From Coniella vitis (taxonomy: Eukaryota; Ascomycota; Sordariomycetes; Diaporthales; Schizoparmaceae): 64,000 nt of DNA. Location: assembly GCA_011317545.1 (NCBI GenBank), contig WUJK01000002.1, positions 1,426,001 through 1,490,000 of the forward strand, given 5' to 3'. The notes beneath the pieces were generated by a model, which saw nothing but the letters and a program-made list of their open reading frames with translations, searched no databases and was not told the origin of the DNA. The position numbers were made by a program, and so were the translations under genes. Positions 24,023-37,300 of the stretch are shown piece after piece. Every line of letters begins with the position of its first letter. Within the stretch, counting starts at the first letter, position 1.

Positions 24023-26055
24023 ATGCCTCTTTTCGTCCTTTCCGAAACGAGCGTTGGGTAAGTCGCCCTCCCCTCATTGGGACGCTCCGTCGACATATCC
24101 AAGTCTTGGGCCAGGAAAATGAATTTTGACTAAAACCATTCGTAGCTACGCCTTGTTCAAAGCCAAGGACAAGAAGTTGCTCGATGACGAGGACCTCGAC
24201 TCTCGTCTCCAGTCTGCGGACAAGATCAACACCGAGTATGTCGCCGCCATTTTGTGTGTAATTATTCTCTGATCGATTGATGGTCTAACCTGGTCGTAGG
24301 CTCAAGCTCAAGGAGATCGTAAAATGGGACAGCGCTGCAAAGGGTCTCGAGGAGGTTGCTAGCCTTGTTGAGGGCAAGGTCACGCCTCTGCTCACTGAGC
24401 TGCTTGAATCACTCAAGGATGAGAAGAAGGTTTCGCTCGCTGTCTCTGACGCCAAGCTTGGCAGCGCCATCAACAAGCTTCCGCAGTTCAACATCACTCC
24501 AGTTGCCGACTCCTCGACTACCGAGCTGTACCGTAACATTCGAGCCCACCTCACCGACCTCATCCCTGGTCTGCAGTCCGAGAACTTGCGGTCCCTCGCC
24601 CTGGGTCTGTCCCACTCGCTGTCTCGCCACAAGCTTCGTTTCTCTCCCGACAAGGTCGACGTCATGATCGTTCAGGCCATCTCTCTGTTGGATGACTTGG
24701 ATAAGGAGCTGAACACTTACGCCATGAGAGTTAAGGAGTGGTATGGCTGGCACTTCCCCGAGCTTGGCAAGATCCTCAACGATAACCTTGCGTATGCGCG
24801 AGTCATCCTTGCTGTTGGTCTGCGCACAAACACCTCCAAGACCGACCTGTCGGATATCCTGCCTGAGGAAATCGAGACCGCCGTTAAGGCTGCCGCAGAA
24901 GTCAGCATGGGTACCGAGATCAGCGAGGAGGACTTGGCAAACATCAGCATGCTTGCAGACCACGTTGTGCGGTACACTGAGGTCCGCCAACAGCTTTCCA
25001 GCTACCTTGAGGCCAGAATGAAGGCCATTGCCCCTAACCTGACTGAGCTCGTTGGTACTCTTGTCGGCGCCCGTCTCATTGCCCATGCCGGTTCTCTCAT
25101 GAGCTTGGCCAAGAACCCTGGTTCCACCATTCAAATTCTGGGTGCCGAGAAGGCTCTCTTCCGTGCGCTCAAGACCAAGCATGCCACGCCCAAGTACGGT
25201 CTCATTTACCATTCCTCGCTGGTCGGTCAGGCAACCGGCAAGAACAAGGGCAAGATTGCTCGTCAGTTGGCTGCCAAGACTGCTCTTGGTGTTCGCGCCG
25301 ATGCTCTGAGTGAGTGGGTCGATGAAGACGGCGATGAGATTGATGAGGAGCAGCGGGCGAACCTTGGTGTCGCTGCTCGTGCCAAGATCGAAAACAACCT
25401 GCGTCGTCTCGAAGGTCGCCCTCTGGTGCCCAAGGGTATCGCAGTGGGCCCCAACGGCCAAGCTGCCGCCGCCCCTTCCAAGTTCGACATCAAGGAGGCC
25501 CGCAAGTACAATATTGATGCTGATGGCTTGACTGGTGATGAGCCTGCTGCCGCTGAGCCTGCTGCCGCTGAGCCAACCTCCAAGAAGGAAAAGAAAGACA
25601 AGAAGGACAAGAAGTCAAAGAAGGAGAAGGCTCTAATTGAAGAAGTTGAAGACGAGGAGATGGCCGATGCTCCCGCTCAAAACGGCACAGGTATGATTCC
25701 AACTTAGTTCCCCTTTCTTGTTGAGGAGACGCGACGCAGTTCTTTTTGGACCACTTGCCCAGAATCTGAACCAGTTGCTAATTCTTTTCTCATTGTAGCC
25801 GCACCCAAGAAGCTCTCAGAGGCCGATTACGAGAAGTATGCCGAGGCCGCTGGAATTTCCGTGTCCAAGTTCAAGCGCAAGTACGAGCGCGGCGACGTTG
25901 AGCTTGCTGAGGATGGTACACCCAAGGTACTGTCTAAGAAGGACCTCAAGAAGCAAAAGAAGTCTGAGGACAAGGAGTCAAACAGCAAGCGCAAGCGTGA
26001 CGACGAGGCGGACGAGAAGCCAAAGAAGAAGAAGAAGAGCAAGTCGGACGCGTAA
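24023..26055 (+). CDS. NOP58: Box C/D snoRNP core protein Nop58
   Basis: Four exons (24023-24057, 24146-24235, 24300-25690, 25799-26055) encode 590 residues. It starts MPLFVLSETSVGYALFKAKD and has the NOP5 N-terminal domain, a coiled coil, and the Nop domain with ELVGTLVGARLIAHAGSLMS and IQILGAEKALFRALKTKHAT. The C-terminus carries two KKE/D-type tails (KKEKKDKKDKKSKKEK and KPKKKKKSKSD), as in Nop58. Nop58 pairs with Nop56, fibrillarin and Snu13 to guide 2'-O-methylation and early rRNA processing in the nucleolus. I prefer Nop58 to Nop56 because of the N-terminal GYALFKAKDKKLL and the KKE tail. I see no box C/D snoRNA in its introns. Confidence 0.95.
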
Positions 26056-26719
26056 TTGGGCTTCCAGAGCAACGGGCATTGGCGTTCTATCGGCTGTGGG
26101 AAAAGTTGTATCTTACGCAGCATCTTTCTCTTTCGCATCTTCTGGCTTGAGAGATATCCTCAGGGGCGTTTTGGCGTGTCAATTTAGGCGGATCGCGGAT
26201 CAGGGTTTGTGAGTGATTTCTTGAAAATTTTAAAGTCTCAAAAATGGAGTGGATTTTGGCGGTTCGAGTCTGCTGTCGGAGCTGTACACCTCCACAAATG
26301 GAGCGCGATGTCTGTATGTATACTCATGATCAGCGGTGTCCGAGGCAGCGACAAATGTCACAGAATATGCTGGACTTTAAACCTATTCACGCCCGCGCAG
26401 TATATAAGGCGTTGAGGCGCATTTCGGATTCCATAGACGAAACCATTCACAGCATTCATTCCATTATATTCGAGAACGTCTGACTATGTACCTCCCTACA
26501 ACATCTGAGTGTTCAATGAAGAAATTAGCATTGCCAGCGATATGGGAGTGTGCCCTTCCAACGCAAAAGATGTACAAGGTCCTCATTGAAAAAGTATAGA
26601 ATTAAAGCAACAACTCCTCAGAAACATATTGCATGCATTAACCGAAATCATAGCATTAGGCATTGGACACTAATATTTAGAAAATATAACCATAGCAAGA
26701 AAGGCCCCTGTCCACCAAC
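26056..26719. other. Convergent intergenic, AT-rich
   Basis: This 664-bp interval holds the 3' UTRs of NOP58 and the glucan synthase, which converge. Short frames here have no coding character. Confidence 0.5.
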
Positions 26720-29700
26720 TCATGGTTTCGAGAGCTGTTCCTTTCTGAAAAACTTGAAAAAGCCGACGCACACAGCCAGTTGGAAGAACAGCGGCACCCA
26801 GAACCAGACATTGTTCACGCCTTCCCGCAGATGCAATGCAAGGTTGGGGAACACTGAGCCTGGCCCCAGCTTGTCGGGTGCACTGGCACGAGCTGCCATT
26901 GTACCAGCGGCACCAATAACCTGAGCGCCAAAGACCGTCCAGGTGACATGAAATCGCCCAAGGGTCTGCAGTAGGATCATACCGAAACCCACACCTTGCA
27001 CTGTGTCCAAGACTCCCAGCCATAGCCATAGACACCGACCGAGCAGTGCTCCGCCAATTGGCGCAGAACTTACCCAAGGCATATAAAGACCCACGCCAGA
27101 GGTGCCCCAGAGCTCTTGGGCCCAGCGCGGAGCCCCCAAGCCAATTGCCACGAGCGGTAAGACCCAAGAATGCTCGGTGGAGAGAAGAGCCATGATAGCG
27201 AGAATAATAGCCCATACCACAACGAAGAAGAATACAACCAGAATAGCGATAGCCCAGTATGGAATGGCAGCAGAGGACCATAAGTAGCTCCAGCTTCGGC
27301 CATATGGTGCTGAAAGAAAGTAATTCTGAATGAATGCCACAACTAGGAACCATATGACGACTTTGCGCCGCATCAGCGACCGGTAGAAAGCGGATACGTA
27401 GCCAGGTTTCCTCCGGTAAGCGTCCGGCAAGCCCAAGAACACTACCGTAGCGATTGCCCATAAAACCACCGTGATGGGAAGGCAAACGTATGAGACAATT
27501 CGCGAGGACGAACTGATGAGTGTGGTGCCGTCGTCATTCAAGGAGCTGGCATACGAGCCCCAAAACCACAATGCCGCAATGTAGATCTGTTGCACGCCTT
27601 GGATCGTGCATGCGCGGAACATCCATGTCCGCACCGGGTTTCCGCCCTCGGTCAGAAAGTTTTGCGTGAAAAACAGAAATCCACTGGAAGCGGCCACAGC
27701 ATAAAGTGCCGTGGCTAGGTACTGTAGCACCGTTGTCTGGAATGAAGTATTGGTGTAAGGTGTGACACCAAGGACGAGGAAGGCCGAACCGTACAGAACA
27801 AAAGCAAGTGTGATGGAGAGGACGAGCTGGCATCGACGGAAGAGGAGCCACCAGAATATCGAGCCTCCAAGATAGACACCCGATGTGATGTAGACTTGCT
27901 TGGCAGATTCGCCAATTTGACCTGTCAGAAGCGTGACTTGGTACGAATTGGCAGCAATAATTTGACCCTAGAATAGAGAATTAGCGTCGTGCTCCATGTC
28001 GCGGGTCATCCGAGCCAAGAACTTACCAATGCAAGAATAAACGCATAGAGAGGCCAGTCTCCAATCTTTTGCAAAAGTATCCGTCTGAGGCCTGTAGGCG
28101 GTTGATAGTCCTGACCAAGGTTAAACTCGTCGTCACCGTTACTGGAATCACCACTGCGACTATCTACAGCGAGTGTTGAGGCCGAGGTTGCTGACACGGT
28201 GATGTTCAGCTTCGATGGCTTCTTGCCTAGCTTGGCATCATAGTATTTCTCAAACCAGTCCTTCTCCGAGTGTCGCAGATATCCCTCAACGCAGAGCTTT
28301 TCGGAAGACAGGTTGCCCTGGTGCGAGTCCAAAAGCTGCCCATAAGCAGTGTAGTATTCGCCTTTGGGGTCATTAAAGAAGGGCTCAACTCGCTGCAGCT
28401 CAAAATCTGTCCGGTCTCCCACAACAGTGTCCAGCGAGAGCACTGACGCATTATTGGCTGCTAGACGGGTAAAGGTTGGTGATGGCGTAGAGGTTCTGTC
28501 CAGACTGGGCGAGACACCCCCGACCTCGGTGTCATTTCGGCTATCACTGTCGCCAGAGCTCCACTGAGCAACAGAAGGGCCTTCTTGTCCGTCGTTCGTA
28601 TGTGTCCGATCGAGCTCCGCAAGAGCATCTAGCTTTGAAACCAAGAGCTTTCCAATTGCGGATGATGATTTGACTCGGTGGAAGCCCGATGTCGATCGTG
28701 ACGCCGAAGGTGAGGTCACTGAGAGGGGAGTGCATGTTCCTGATGCGGGCTCTGACAATGTTGTCACTGACATGTTGGACGGCACTCTTCTGCCCACCAT
28801 ATTCAAGCCCAGGCCAAATGGGCCCGAAACCGACCGCGTAGGACTTGGTGCTCGGCTGCCAGAGCGGCTAGGCGCAAAAGACTGCTGGGCTGTCACGGGA
28901 GATGATGCGGTTGGGGTGGCAGCGGCAGTGGTTGGCAGAGTCGGCAGAGGCAGTGGAGACAGCACAGGCGTTGATGCTCCAGAAAGAATCTGGCCAAGCT
29001 TGGCACTCTTCTTCTCACTACTGTGGACGCGAATTGACTGACTCTGCAAGACTTCGAGGTCGTGCACCCATTGCAGCACTGGGAACCGCTGCAAAAGAGA
29101 TCTGGCTCGCATGACCCGCCGAGTCTCCTGGTCTGAGGCGAGTGCTGATTTTATGGCCGATTTGAACTGCCGCAAAAGATGCTTCGTCTCCATGGATTCG
29201 ATCGTGAACCACCAGCCAGGCATGGTACCAAGTCCGCCAACACGGGAGCCCACACCCAATGCTCCCTTGCGCCCAAATTCGACAGCGACAAGACCAAAGG
29301 GCTCGTCGCGAGAAGGCATGAGTGCGAATTCGGCACCACTGTGGACAAACGAAGGGATTGGTGTGAACTCAGGCTTCGAATAAACGCGCCCAGGGTACCG
29401 CTGCATCATCTTTTCCAGTTTCAGAGCAGCGAATTTGCCGTGGTTGTCGATAGTGGGGCCAATACAAATAAGCTGCACGTCTTTATGCTTGTCCATAATG
29501 GCTGGAAAAACGTCTGCAATCAGGTCGACACCTTTTTGTAGTGACCACCGACCGACAAATACGAAAAGCTCGGCCTATTTCACCAAACGTTAGTCCTCTT
29601 ATCATGGCGGAATGTACAAAGCTGCATAACCTACACTCGGGTTGACCTCCAGTCCCGCCCACCGTTGGGCCTGTTCTCTCAGCTCTCCGCGCCTTCTCTC

Positions 29701-32700
29701 TGCTTCCTCATCAATCACAATCTCGGCCTTGTTGGACTTTTCTGTATCAGTGCGCAGCTCAGCCATATCATCTGGATCCGGATTTGGAAGGGAGCCAATC
29801 TCGGAAAGCCCCCAGAAAATAGGATACCGCTTGTAGGCTCTTGTACCATATTTCTTGGAGACACCAACAGCGCCATAGCCGCTTTGGAACTCGCGAAGAT
29901 AGCTAGCACCTGCATAAAGCATGTTGAGCACCTTATCGAACTGGGCATAGCGCTGTATCGTCTCCTTTGGAAGATTAAACACATCGCACACCTCAGCAAG
30001 CTCACGCCTGCTCCGAATAGCCCACATGCCTTGAAACTCGGCGTTATGCAACGCTAAGCACACAGGGATCGTGCGAGGCAGCAGATAGAGCGGAGCCAGT
30101 GCACCGTGGTAGTCATTGATGTAGTACAAGTCCACAGGAAACCGCTTAATGGCTTCAGCAATGCAAGCATTCCAGGCGCTATAGTAGATTGCTGACTCGA
30201 TGTCGTCCATTCGCGGTGGGTACGGGTCGGCCTTGGTTCTCTGCCGAAAGACAGGTGCGTCCAGCAAAACGAAGGTGATATTGCGCACCACGTGGTATTG
30301 CACAGAAACAAAATATTGTTGTTTGTTAATAGTGATGATCATGGGCTCTGCTGGTGTGTCGAGGGGATAGTCGATGCCGCCGACGCAGGGAACAATCCAG
30401 ATAAGGTTTTGATGAGCGAGAGCCTCGCTGCCCATGAGTGACGCCATTTTGCCCAAGCCTCCAATCTTGATCTTGATGTTCCAGTCATCGATTTCGTATT
30501 CCATGGTTGCGATCAAAGTTGTACGGCGGTTTGCAACTGCGCTGGCGGCTGCGGAAGACTGTGCCATGTCTCCAGGCTCCCTCGATCGGCGGACCAAGGC
30601 GATTGGAAAGGCGAGAATTGCCTTTGCTTTATTCTTGAAGCCGCTGTTGTCTGCCGTGCCGATCTGGTTGAACTTGACCTGATAGTAGGAGCGATAGTAC
30701 ACCCAGACGGCCAAACCGGCGGTAAGGACTGGTACCAGCGCAAGTAAGAATGAAAGCGCAAGTTGGTACCAAGCATTGCCCGTAGGAACGAGACGATATC
30801 TGTACGAGCCATCATTGACTTCAATGCGCCAACCAATATGTGGCATCTGGGGCATTTGTGATAAAGAGATTACATTGGTTTGGAGTGTTGCGGGTGACAA
30901 CCAGTCCAATATGTTGTCCTTGTAGATTGTTAGTGTAAGAAAGCAGGGACTATAAAGCAATGGACTCACCTCATCGACGTCGCCGAATTGCATCGTCTTG
31001 TCAGGCTCGCCATCCGCTATGCTCAGTGGTCAGTTTTTGTGTTTACAAATTGGGTATGGCCGATGGTACATACGATCCATGCCCCAGACATTAATTTGAG
31101 TGGAGGTTGGCCATTCAGCAGCTAGATCGAAAGCCCAAACGGTCTCATTATCGGATGAGTTGGCCAAGTGCATTGAACTGGCGAGGCCGCTGTCGTAACC
31201 CCAGGTGTTCCACTCTCCTAACACAAAAGCATGTGGCCAGCGGCGAGGTTTGGTGCTCGACAAGTCACCATGCTGTATATGAGCTGCACTGCCAGCCGCA
31301 CGCGACCAGTACTGCACTATTACGTGCTCACCGTCCCATGCCTGCTTCTGCGTGCCTGTCCATGCCTGAGCTTCGAGTGGTGCAGTGATTCCCGACTCTG
31401 GGTAATCCATCCAGTCACTCCAGCTTGAACCCCAGTTCCGGGAGTATCGGTATAGTTCTGCTCCAGCCGCTTGATGAACAATGTAGAGCTCTCCTGTAGA
31501 GCCATTCTGTTTGAGGAGTTCAGTCGAGTAGTTGCCAAGTTGAGGGAAAACAACAGGGTTACTGTTTGCTCCAAGACGAAACATGAACGTGTCCACGGCA
31601 TTGGTGTATCTGGTGTCACTGGCATTAGCTGTAGAGGCGTTTGTAACCGTCAGCGTGTGTATTCCATGGGCAACGTTTGCAAGGGTTGCTTTGAAGATCC
31701 ATTGCGTTGCAGGCTGGCCGGAGTATGCTGTGGCTTCAGAGATGTCAAGAGAAGTACAGTTAGAGCTGTCGTCTTGAATGTGAGCAATAGTACCGTCCGC
31801 CGTCGTAGAGTTGATGGACAGTGCGTCCAAAATTGCACCGCAGTCCATTTCCTGGGAAAAGTGTATCTCGATGGGCACTGTTTGTGTTTCTCCGGCGGCC
31901 ACGACTGACAAAATTCTCTCGTCGTGGGAAGGTATTATACCGGTGATGGAGGGCGCCGGAGTCACAAAGGCGTCCTTGGGAACATATGCCTTGAATCCCC
32001 ACGGGTCGAATGTGAGGTTGGAGAAGCAACCAGCCGTCTGTTCTGTGCCACTCACGGTAACATTGACGGAGGAAGTTTCGAGCACGTGTTCGTCGTAAGG
32101 ATAGAACAAGTTCTTGACGGTGGTGCCAGGAGTGAACGGGGCAATCAAAGCGTCACTTTGCTTTTGACAGTCAAAGGCAAACTCATAAGAGTAGTTCAAG
32201 TTGGAGTACATGAGCCACACTCCTTGGTCGCCCTGGTTACCAGCTGAAGCAAGATCTTGCACTCCTTCGGCTTGGGACCGGTATACACTCCACATACCAA
32301 ACGGGGTTGCAATGTCGCCACTGCCGTTCAGGTACACATTGGTCGTCTGATTCGAAAGTGTCGTCAAGCCGAAGCCATCGTTCAACACGGGATAGTGCTG
32401 CCGCAACTCAAATATTCTTTTCAAGATATTTCTCGTGGGGTATGACGGATCTCTGTGGTCAAGGCTGATACTATCGTCGCCACAGCCTTTCGCTGCAGGC
32501 CCAGATAATAGCGGCTCACCACTAAGGGATTCGTCTCCCAATTTATAGCAACCGTGAATCTGCCACGCACGACTGCTGCTCATGGGCTGACGACCACTAA
32601 TTGGAGGTTAGAACAGAGAGTGGTTGACAAGTGCAAATAAACAAAACTTACTAAATGTAGTTGGACGCTGTGTTGTCTAGAATGTAGAAGCTTTGCTCCT

Positions 32701-34335
32701 CGCCCCAGTACAACATTGGCGCTCCTGGAAGCTCCAGCATAGTGATGAATTGGCCGAGAAGTTGCCGCTGCGTACCGTTCTCCATCGCTGGCCATCGAAA
32801 GACATCCTGGCTCGTAGCTCCCATCATATGCCGAGGATCGAAGAGACCTGTATTGACATTCACGAAATCCTGTTGAAGAACCATATCGGCCCAGAATCCC
32901 ACAAAATCGACACCTTGCTGGCCTATTTCGCCAGATAGACTGTTTAAGATGTTAGATATAATCGACTACGCAACCCGAGGGCAAGGCTGACTTACCCCAG
33001 AAGTCGTGTAAGAGCACCATAGATTGTGTATTGGAAGGCAGAAGCATCCAGTGCCGAGAGTCCGTCCGCACGGATGTACTCAGCATCATTAGCAGTAGCA
33101 TTCGTCACCTGCAACGCTGCAGTCACATTGTCGGTGTACATGTCTGGTTGCTTGCCTCTTCCAATATACACAGCGGCTTGTTGACTGGTACCCACCACTT
33201 CACCGATGATCAAGAAGTTGTCTTTGTTGTATTTCTTGGCGCAGGCTGTGGAGTGTTAGCATTGTGTCCAATTGTTTCGGTCTGATCAACTTGCCTCTCT
33301 GGTATTCGGCAAAGTCGGCCATCGAGTCAACAGTCGTTTGCAAGGCCTTGTCCATACGGAAGCCATCGATGTCGAGCATGGCAATCTGCATGCATGAGAG
33401 ATGCTTGATCTTGTCTCGCACGTCGGTTCTCCATTCCCTCAGTCGATCCTGGACAGAGCCGAACTTGGCCAACTGGTTCTTGTAGACGGGTTGGGTGCCT
33501 ACGCTGTCGAGGTCACCGTACGAATCGAATTCGCTATTGCGGCAAGTCGTTTGATTCACAGTGATGAGCTCTCCGTCGACATCCCACATCCGAGGGTAGT
33601 CGCAATCGATCACGTCGTTACCAGGCTCAAAGTCAACGTAGCGCCGACCTGTCTTCCACACGTAGTCGTATTCTCCCCACTCAAAACTGGCTGTTTCATT
33701 CAGAGATCCTTGAAAACCAAGGAGATCTCCCAGTCTACAGTTCATTAGTGGATATTCAACAGGACCGATATGGGTGGCACTCACGTTCCCATTGTGTTGT
33801 CCAACAGCACATACATGCCCCGCTCATGGATGGCGGTGATGAGCTCTCTCCACTCTTCAATGTGGCCATGATGGTGGTCAATGACAGTAAGGTCCAGGGG
33901 ACTGTAACCGTCAGGAGCCCAAGGTTGGTTGATGAAGGGACTGCCCATAAGATAGATGGTTTTGATTCCCATTCCATGGATATAGTCCAGAGAGTTCTCC
34001 AATCCCTTGACGTCTCCGCCGAATCTGAACTGGTTGCTCATCCAGTTATATTCAAATTGGGTTCCATTGGCATCGTTATTGGCGGGTTGTCCATCGGCGA
34101 AGCGGTCGAGAGAGAGAGTATACGTGGGCATACGCCAGTTGTCCGGGGACGGATTGAACGTGTGGTTCTCCCACTCACCCCAGTATTCCAGTGGGCTGGT
34201 GGCATTCTGCTCCTGATTGAGATTCCAGAAAACCTGAGCAGCATCGTAAGGGAAGGCTTGGACGAGGGTGACGAGGAGCCCAAGGGCAGCCACCAGCAAG
34301 AAGAGAGCCTGACGCATGTCACCCATGGCGAGCAT
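26720..34335 (-). CDS. AGS1: Cell-wall alpha-1,3-glucan synthase (AGS1/MOK1 family)
   Basis: Nine exons (33785-34335, 33295-33734, 32996-33245, 32652-32939, 31074-32596, 30970-31016, 29635-30918, 28027-29574, 26720-27967) encode about 2392 residues, the family's usual size. A signal peptide (MRQALFLLVAALGLL...) leads into an extracellular GH13 amylase-like domain with nucleophile motif DIDGFRMDKA. A membrane helix at about 1084-1106 is followed by a cytosolic GT5 glycogen-synthase-like domain (GGLGKMASLMG near 1187; EPFGLVAVEFG, an EX7E motif). A Ser/Thr-rich linker leads to a C-terminal multi-pass membrane domain that probably exports the glucan. The intron at 33246-33294 is GC-AG. The first ATG is at 34335; ATGs at 34326 and 34317 are also possible, and 34326 has the best context. 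No amylase genes (amyD/amyG-like) lie next to it. Confidence 0.96.
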
Positions 34336-37300
34336 CTGCGACAACCAAGCCAAGTTCCGGGTTGACGAAAGGAGATCGCCAAAAACCAGGTGTGTAGCGA
34401 GACGAGGTAGAGGCAGGATACGACCTGGACACCAGGGCAGATGAAGATCCTCTCGGGCGGCCGTGGCAGTACATATGGTTTAATACATGTTGCTGGGCGA
34501 GGAGAGACTCGGCCGAGAAGATGCCCCTACCTCGTAGTATGTACTAGACGTGCCTGTACATAGTAGGGCTCCACGAGTGACATGAATCGAGCTGTGCCAT
34601 CATGGTGATCTCCATTCTGGGCGATGGATGAGCACATTCGCTCCGCTCTTGCATTGTAGCCCTGCGGGAGTCCCAATCTTGCTGTGGGCTAATGTTTGCA
34701 TATACAGCATGAGGTGCGTAGCCAGTAACGATGCCGTGCTGAGCTGTCACAGTCCTGAGCGGTCGCGGTCCGGCTTCTGTCACTTTGCGGCTCTGCCGGC
34801 ACTCCGTCTTGGGCTGCTAGTCCAGGCCCACCAACAACAGCAAATGCCATGGCACCTTTGATAGCGGCTCCACCATGTCTAAGCTCAAGTCGCAGAGATC
34901 AGCTTCGCAACAGGCATCAGGGTGGCACCGTGATAATGGGCCTGACATACCCGGTGGACTAGGCGGGCTAGGCCTCCTATGTACGATGCTGCCCTTGTGC
35001 GCTTACGTGGAAGGCAGCACCGGCATCCCACGCTGCGGCGTACGCTCAAGGAGCCTCAAGGCGTTGGTGGGGTCGCAGCGGAAGGGGGGCGGTGGACGAG
35101 GACATGGAGCCGAGAATTAGGACGGCGATAAGCCGAGATGTGTAACAGCTTAAAGAAGGGCCGATGGGGCCAGCGGGAAGGTGGGAGGCAGGAGGGCAGC
35201 GCTCCGGCCCATCGAGCACAAATTGCCCAAAGTGGAAAGACTGTGGCCGTCCAAGGGAAAGGAAGCGCGACTCGACGCTTCGACGTCACGATGCTGTCGT
35301 TGCGCAGCGTGCTCTTGCGGCAGGGTGGGGGCCGTGCTCCGCACAGTGATTAAGCCTCTCTGAGAGATGCTCCAAGGCAGGCCCAAAGTTGCGCCTGCCT
35401 TGCTGTGCTGACCTGGACTGTGCGAAACGACGTACATTCCTCAAAGAGCCACAACGGACTGACAGCCGTAGTATACTGTGGTAGTAGTACATGCCAACGG
35501 AATATGCATTATCGTCTCTTTTGAGGAGGACCTACATAGTACATAGGTTCTATGTACGGGAGACGCTTATCTGTGGATTCTACCAAAGAATCAATGAGGT
35601 CTGCATACATAGTAACATCGACAAGTGATCTTCTTGCGGGTTGCTCTTCGTGGATTAAATGCTGCAGCACGTGCTTGTCCAGGAACGAACCCAAGTCCTA
35701 TGGTACGTACCCAAAGTACATGAATACCTGGGATGTGCAAAGCTTCGCTTACAAGATTAGATGGAAGATATCAACGACATGCTTTGAGTTATGGATTGGG
35801 GGGGGGGGGGATCGGAAGAAGGGCAAGCCCCCCTCCCCCCCCCCAAAAAAGGAAAAAAAAACTTGACAGCTAGGATGCCGTATCATGATTGCGAGGCTGC
35901 AATCTTTATTGTTGCCACCGGTTTTTGATCCTCTGCCTGTACGTATACTACTTCTGGCTGACTCGATAGCCAGTAGCCTCGAGTCTAATCAAGACGGAGG
36001 TCATGTCCTCGCCCGCACGTTGTCTACTGCGTGTGTCGAGACCCGTGTACTATGTGAGGCCTTGGACAAGTAAATTTGGTCAAGTTCCACTTAGCAGCAC
36101 GGGTATTGCAAGTCCGACCCATAGAATGGTAGCGCCTAAGACGCAGAGGGCAAAGGATCTTCCCTTCAGCTCTCATGGCTACATACTTGGTGGTATTCAG
36201 TTGTCAATGGTCATGTTGGTAAGCAATATTGGGCAAAAGGCGGTGCACGGTTCGAATTCTCCATATTCAGAATTCCAAATGTCCGAAAGTACTAGATATC
36301 TTGTAGAATATTTCACCAAAGATGAACTGTCAGACCGTAGGATATACTTTCCGGACTCCAAGCAAGGATTCAACCATCTCCACCAACAGACATTTCGTCC
36401 GATGCCATAAACCGAACATGATCACCACGTGGCACTCTGCTTGCCCGGAAAGCCTGACAACACATAGTAATACAGTAAACCACCGTTGACCTTTTCCCAA
36501 CGTTGGGACTCGAGGGATGCTTGGTGCTGGCGCCGGGACTCCGAGGACTACCGGAAAACACCACTGAACCTGATCTGCACGCAAAGATTGTGTGACCCGC
36601 TTAATCGAGATCGTCCTGCCCTACTCCTATCTGCTGCAGGCGATGGTGTCTTTGGCAGTCATTGAACAGCCTGGAAATGACTTGAATGTTAAGTAATGAC
36701 AATTCACTCATAGAGTACATAGTACAATACAATTGCACAGACGGCGAAAAGACGACGATATGGAAACACGATCTCCACCAGCATTTCACTACTATGATGC
36801 ATAGTACTTTGCTGGACAGCACTCTGCTGCGCGTAAGGATACTACTTTGTATGTACACGGTGGACCTCATACGGACTTTAGCTACTGATTGTTTGTGCAG
36901 AGGCGGAGTGGTCAGAGCCAACACGTTGGCATCTTTCTACTATGATAGACTGAGTAGAGGAAAGCCACAAGGCGTCGTCATCAGAAAACGCCCCGTTGAC
37001 GAGTATTTCTACAACAGTAAAATAAGCGTCTGCTTTTAAACTGGGCAGTCCCTGTCAATCACTCTTCTCTTTTCGCCTCTACCCACATTGTTCGGATAAA
37101 ATTTTGCCTTTCACGGCCTCTACTTTGTACATAGTAGGAGATATATGCAGGTACGAAACGTCAGAAATGGTGACGATCTGGATAAGCGAAATGCTTTTTT
37201 TTTTTCAGGTAAAATCCTTGGAAAATTACAGGACCAAAGAATTTCCGAAGGTGTGGAGGTCTTCAATTCTTTTTTTCCCCTTGGACTCCATTCTAGAACT

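Noticed and set aside
24409..25461. 350-codon minus-strand frame opposite NOP58
   Set aside because: It is the antisense shadow of a well-identified gene with strong codon bias; no family character and no splice support.
26255..26285. GGTTCGAGTC resembling a tRNA B box
   Set aside because: No matching A box or acceptor stem on either side.
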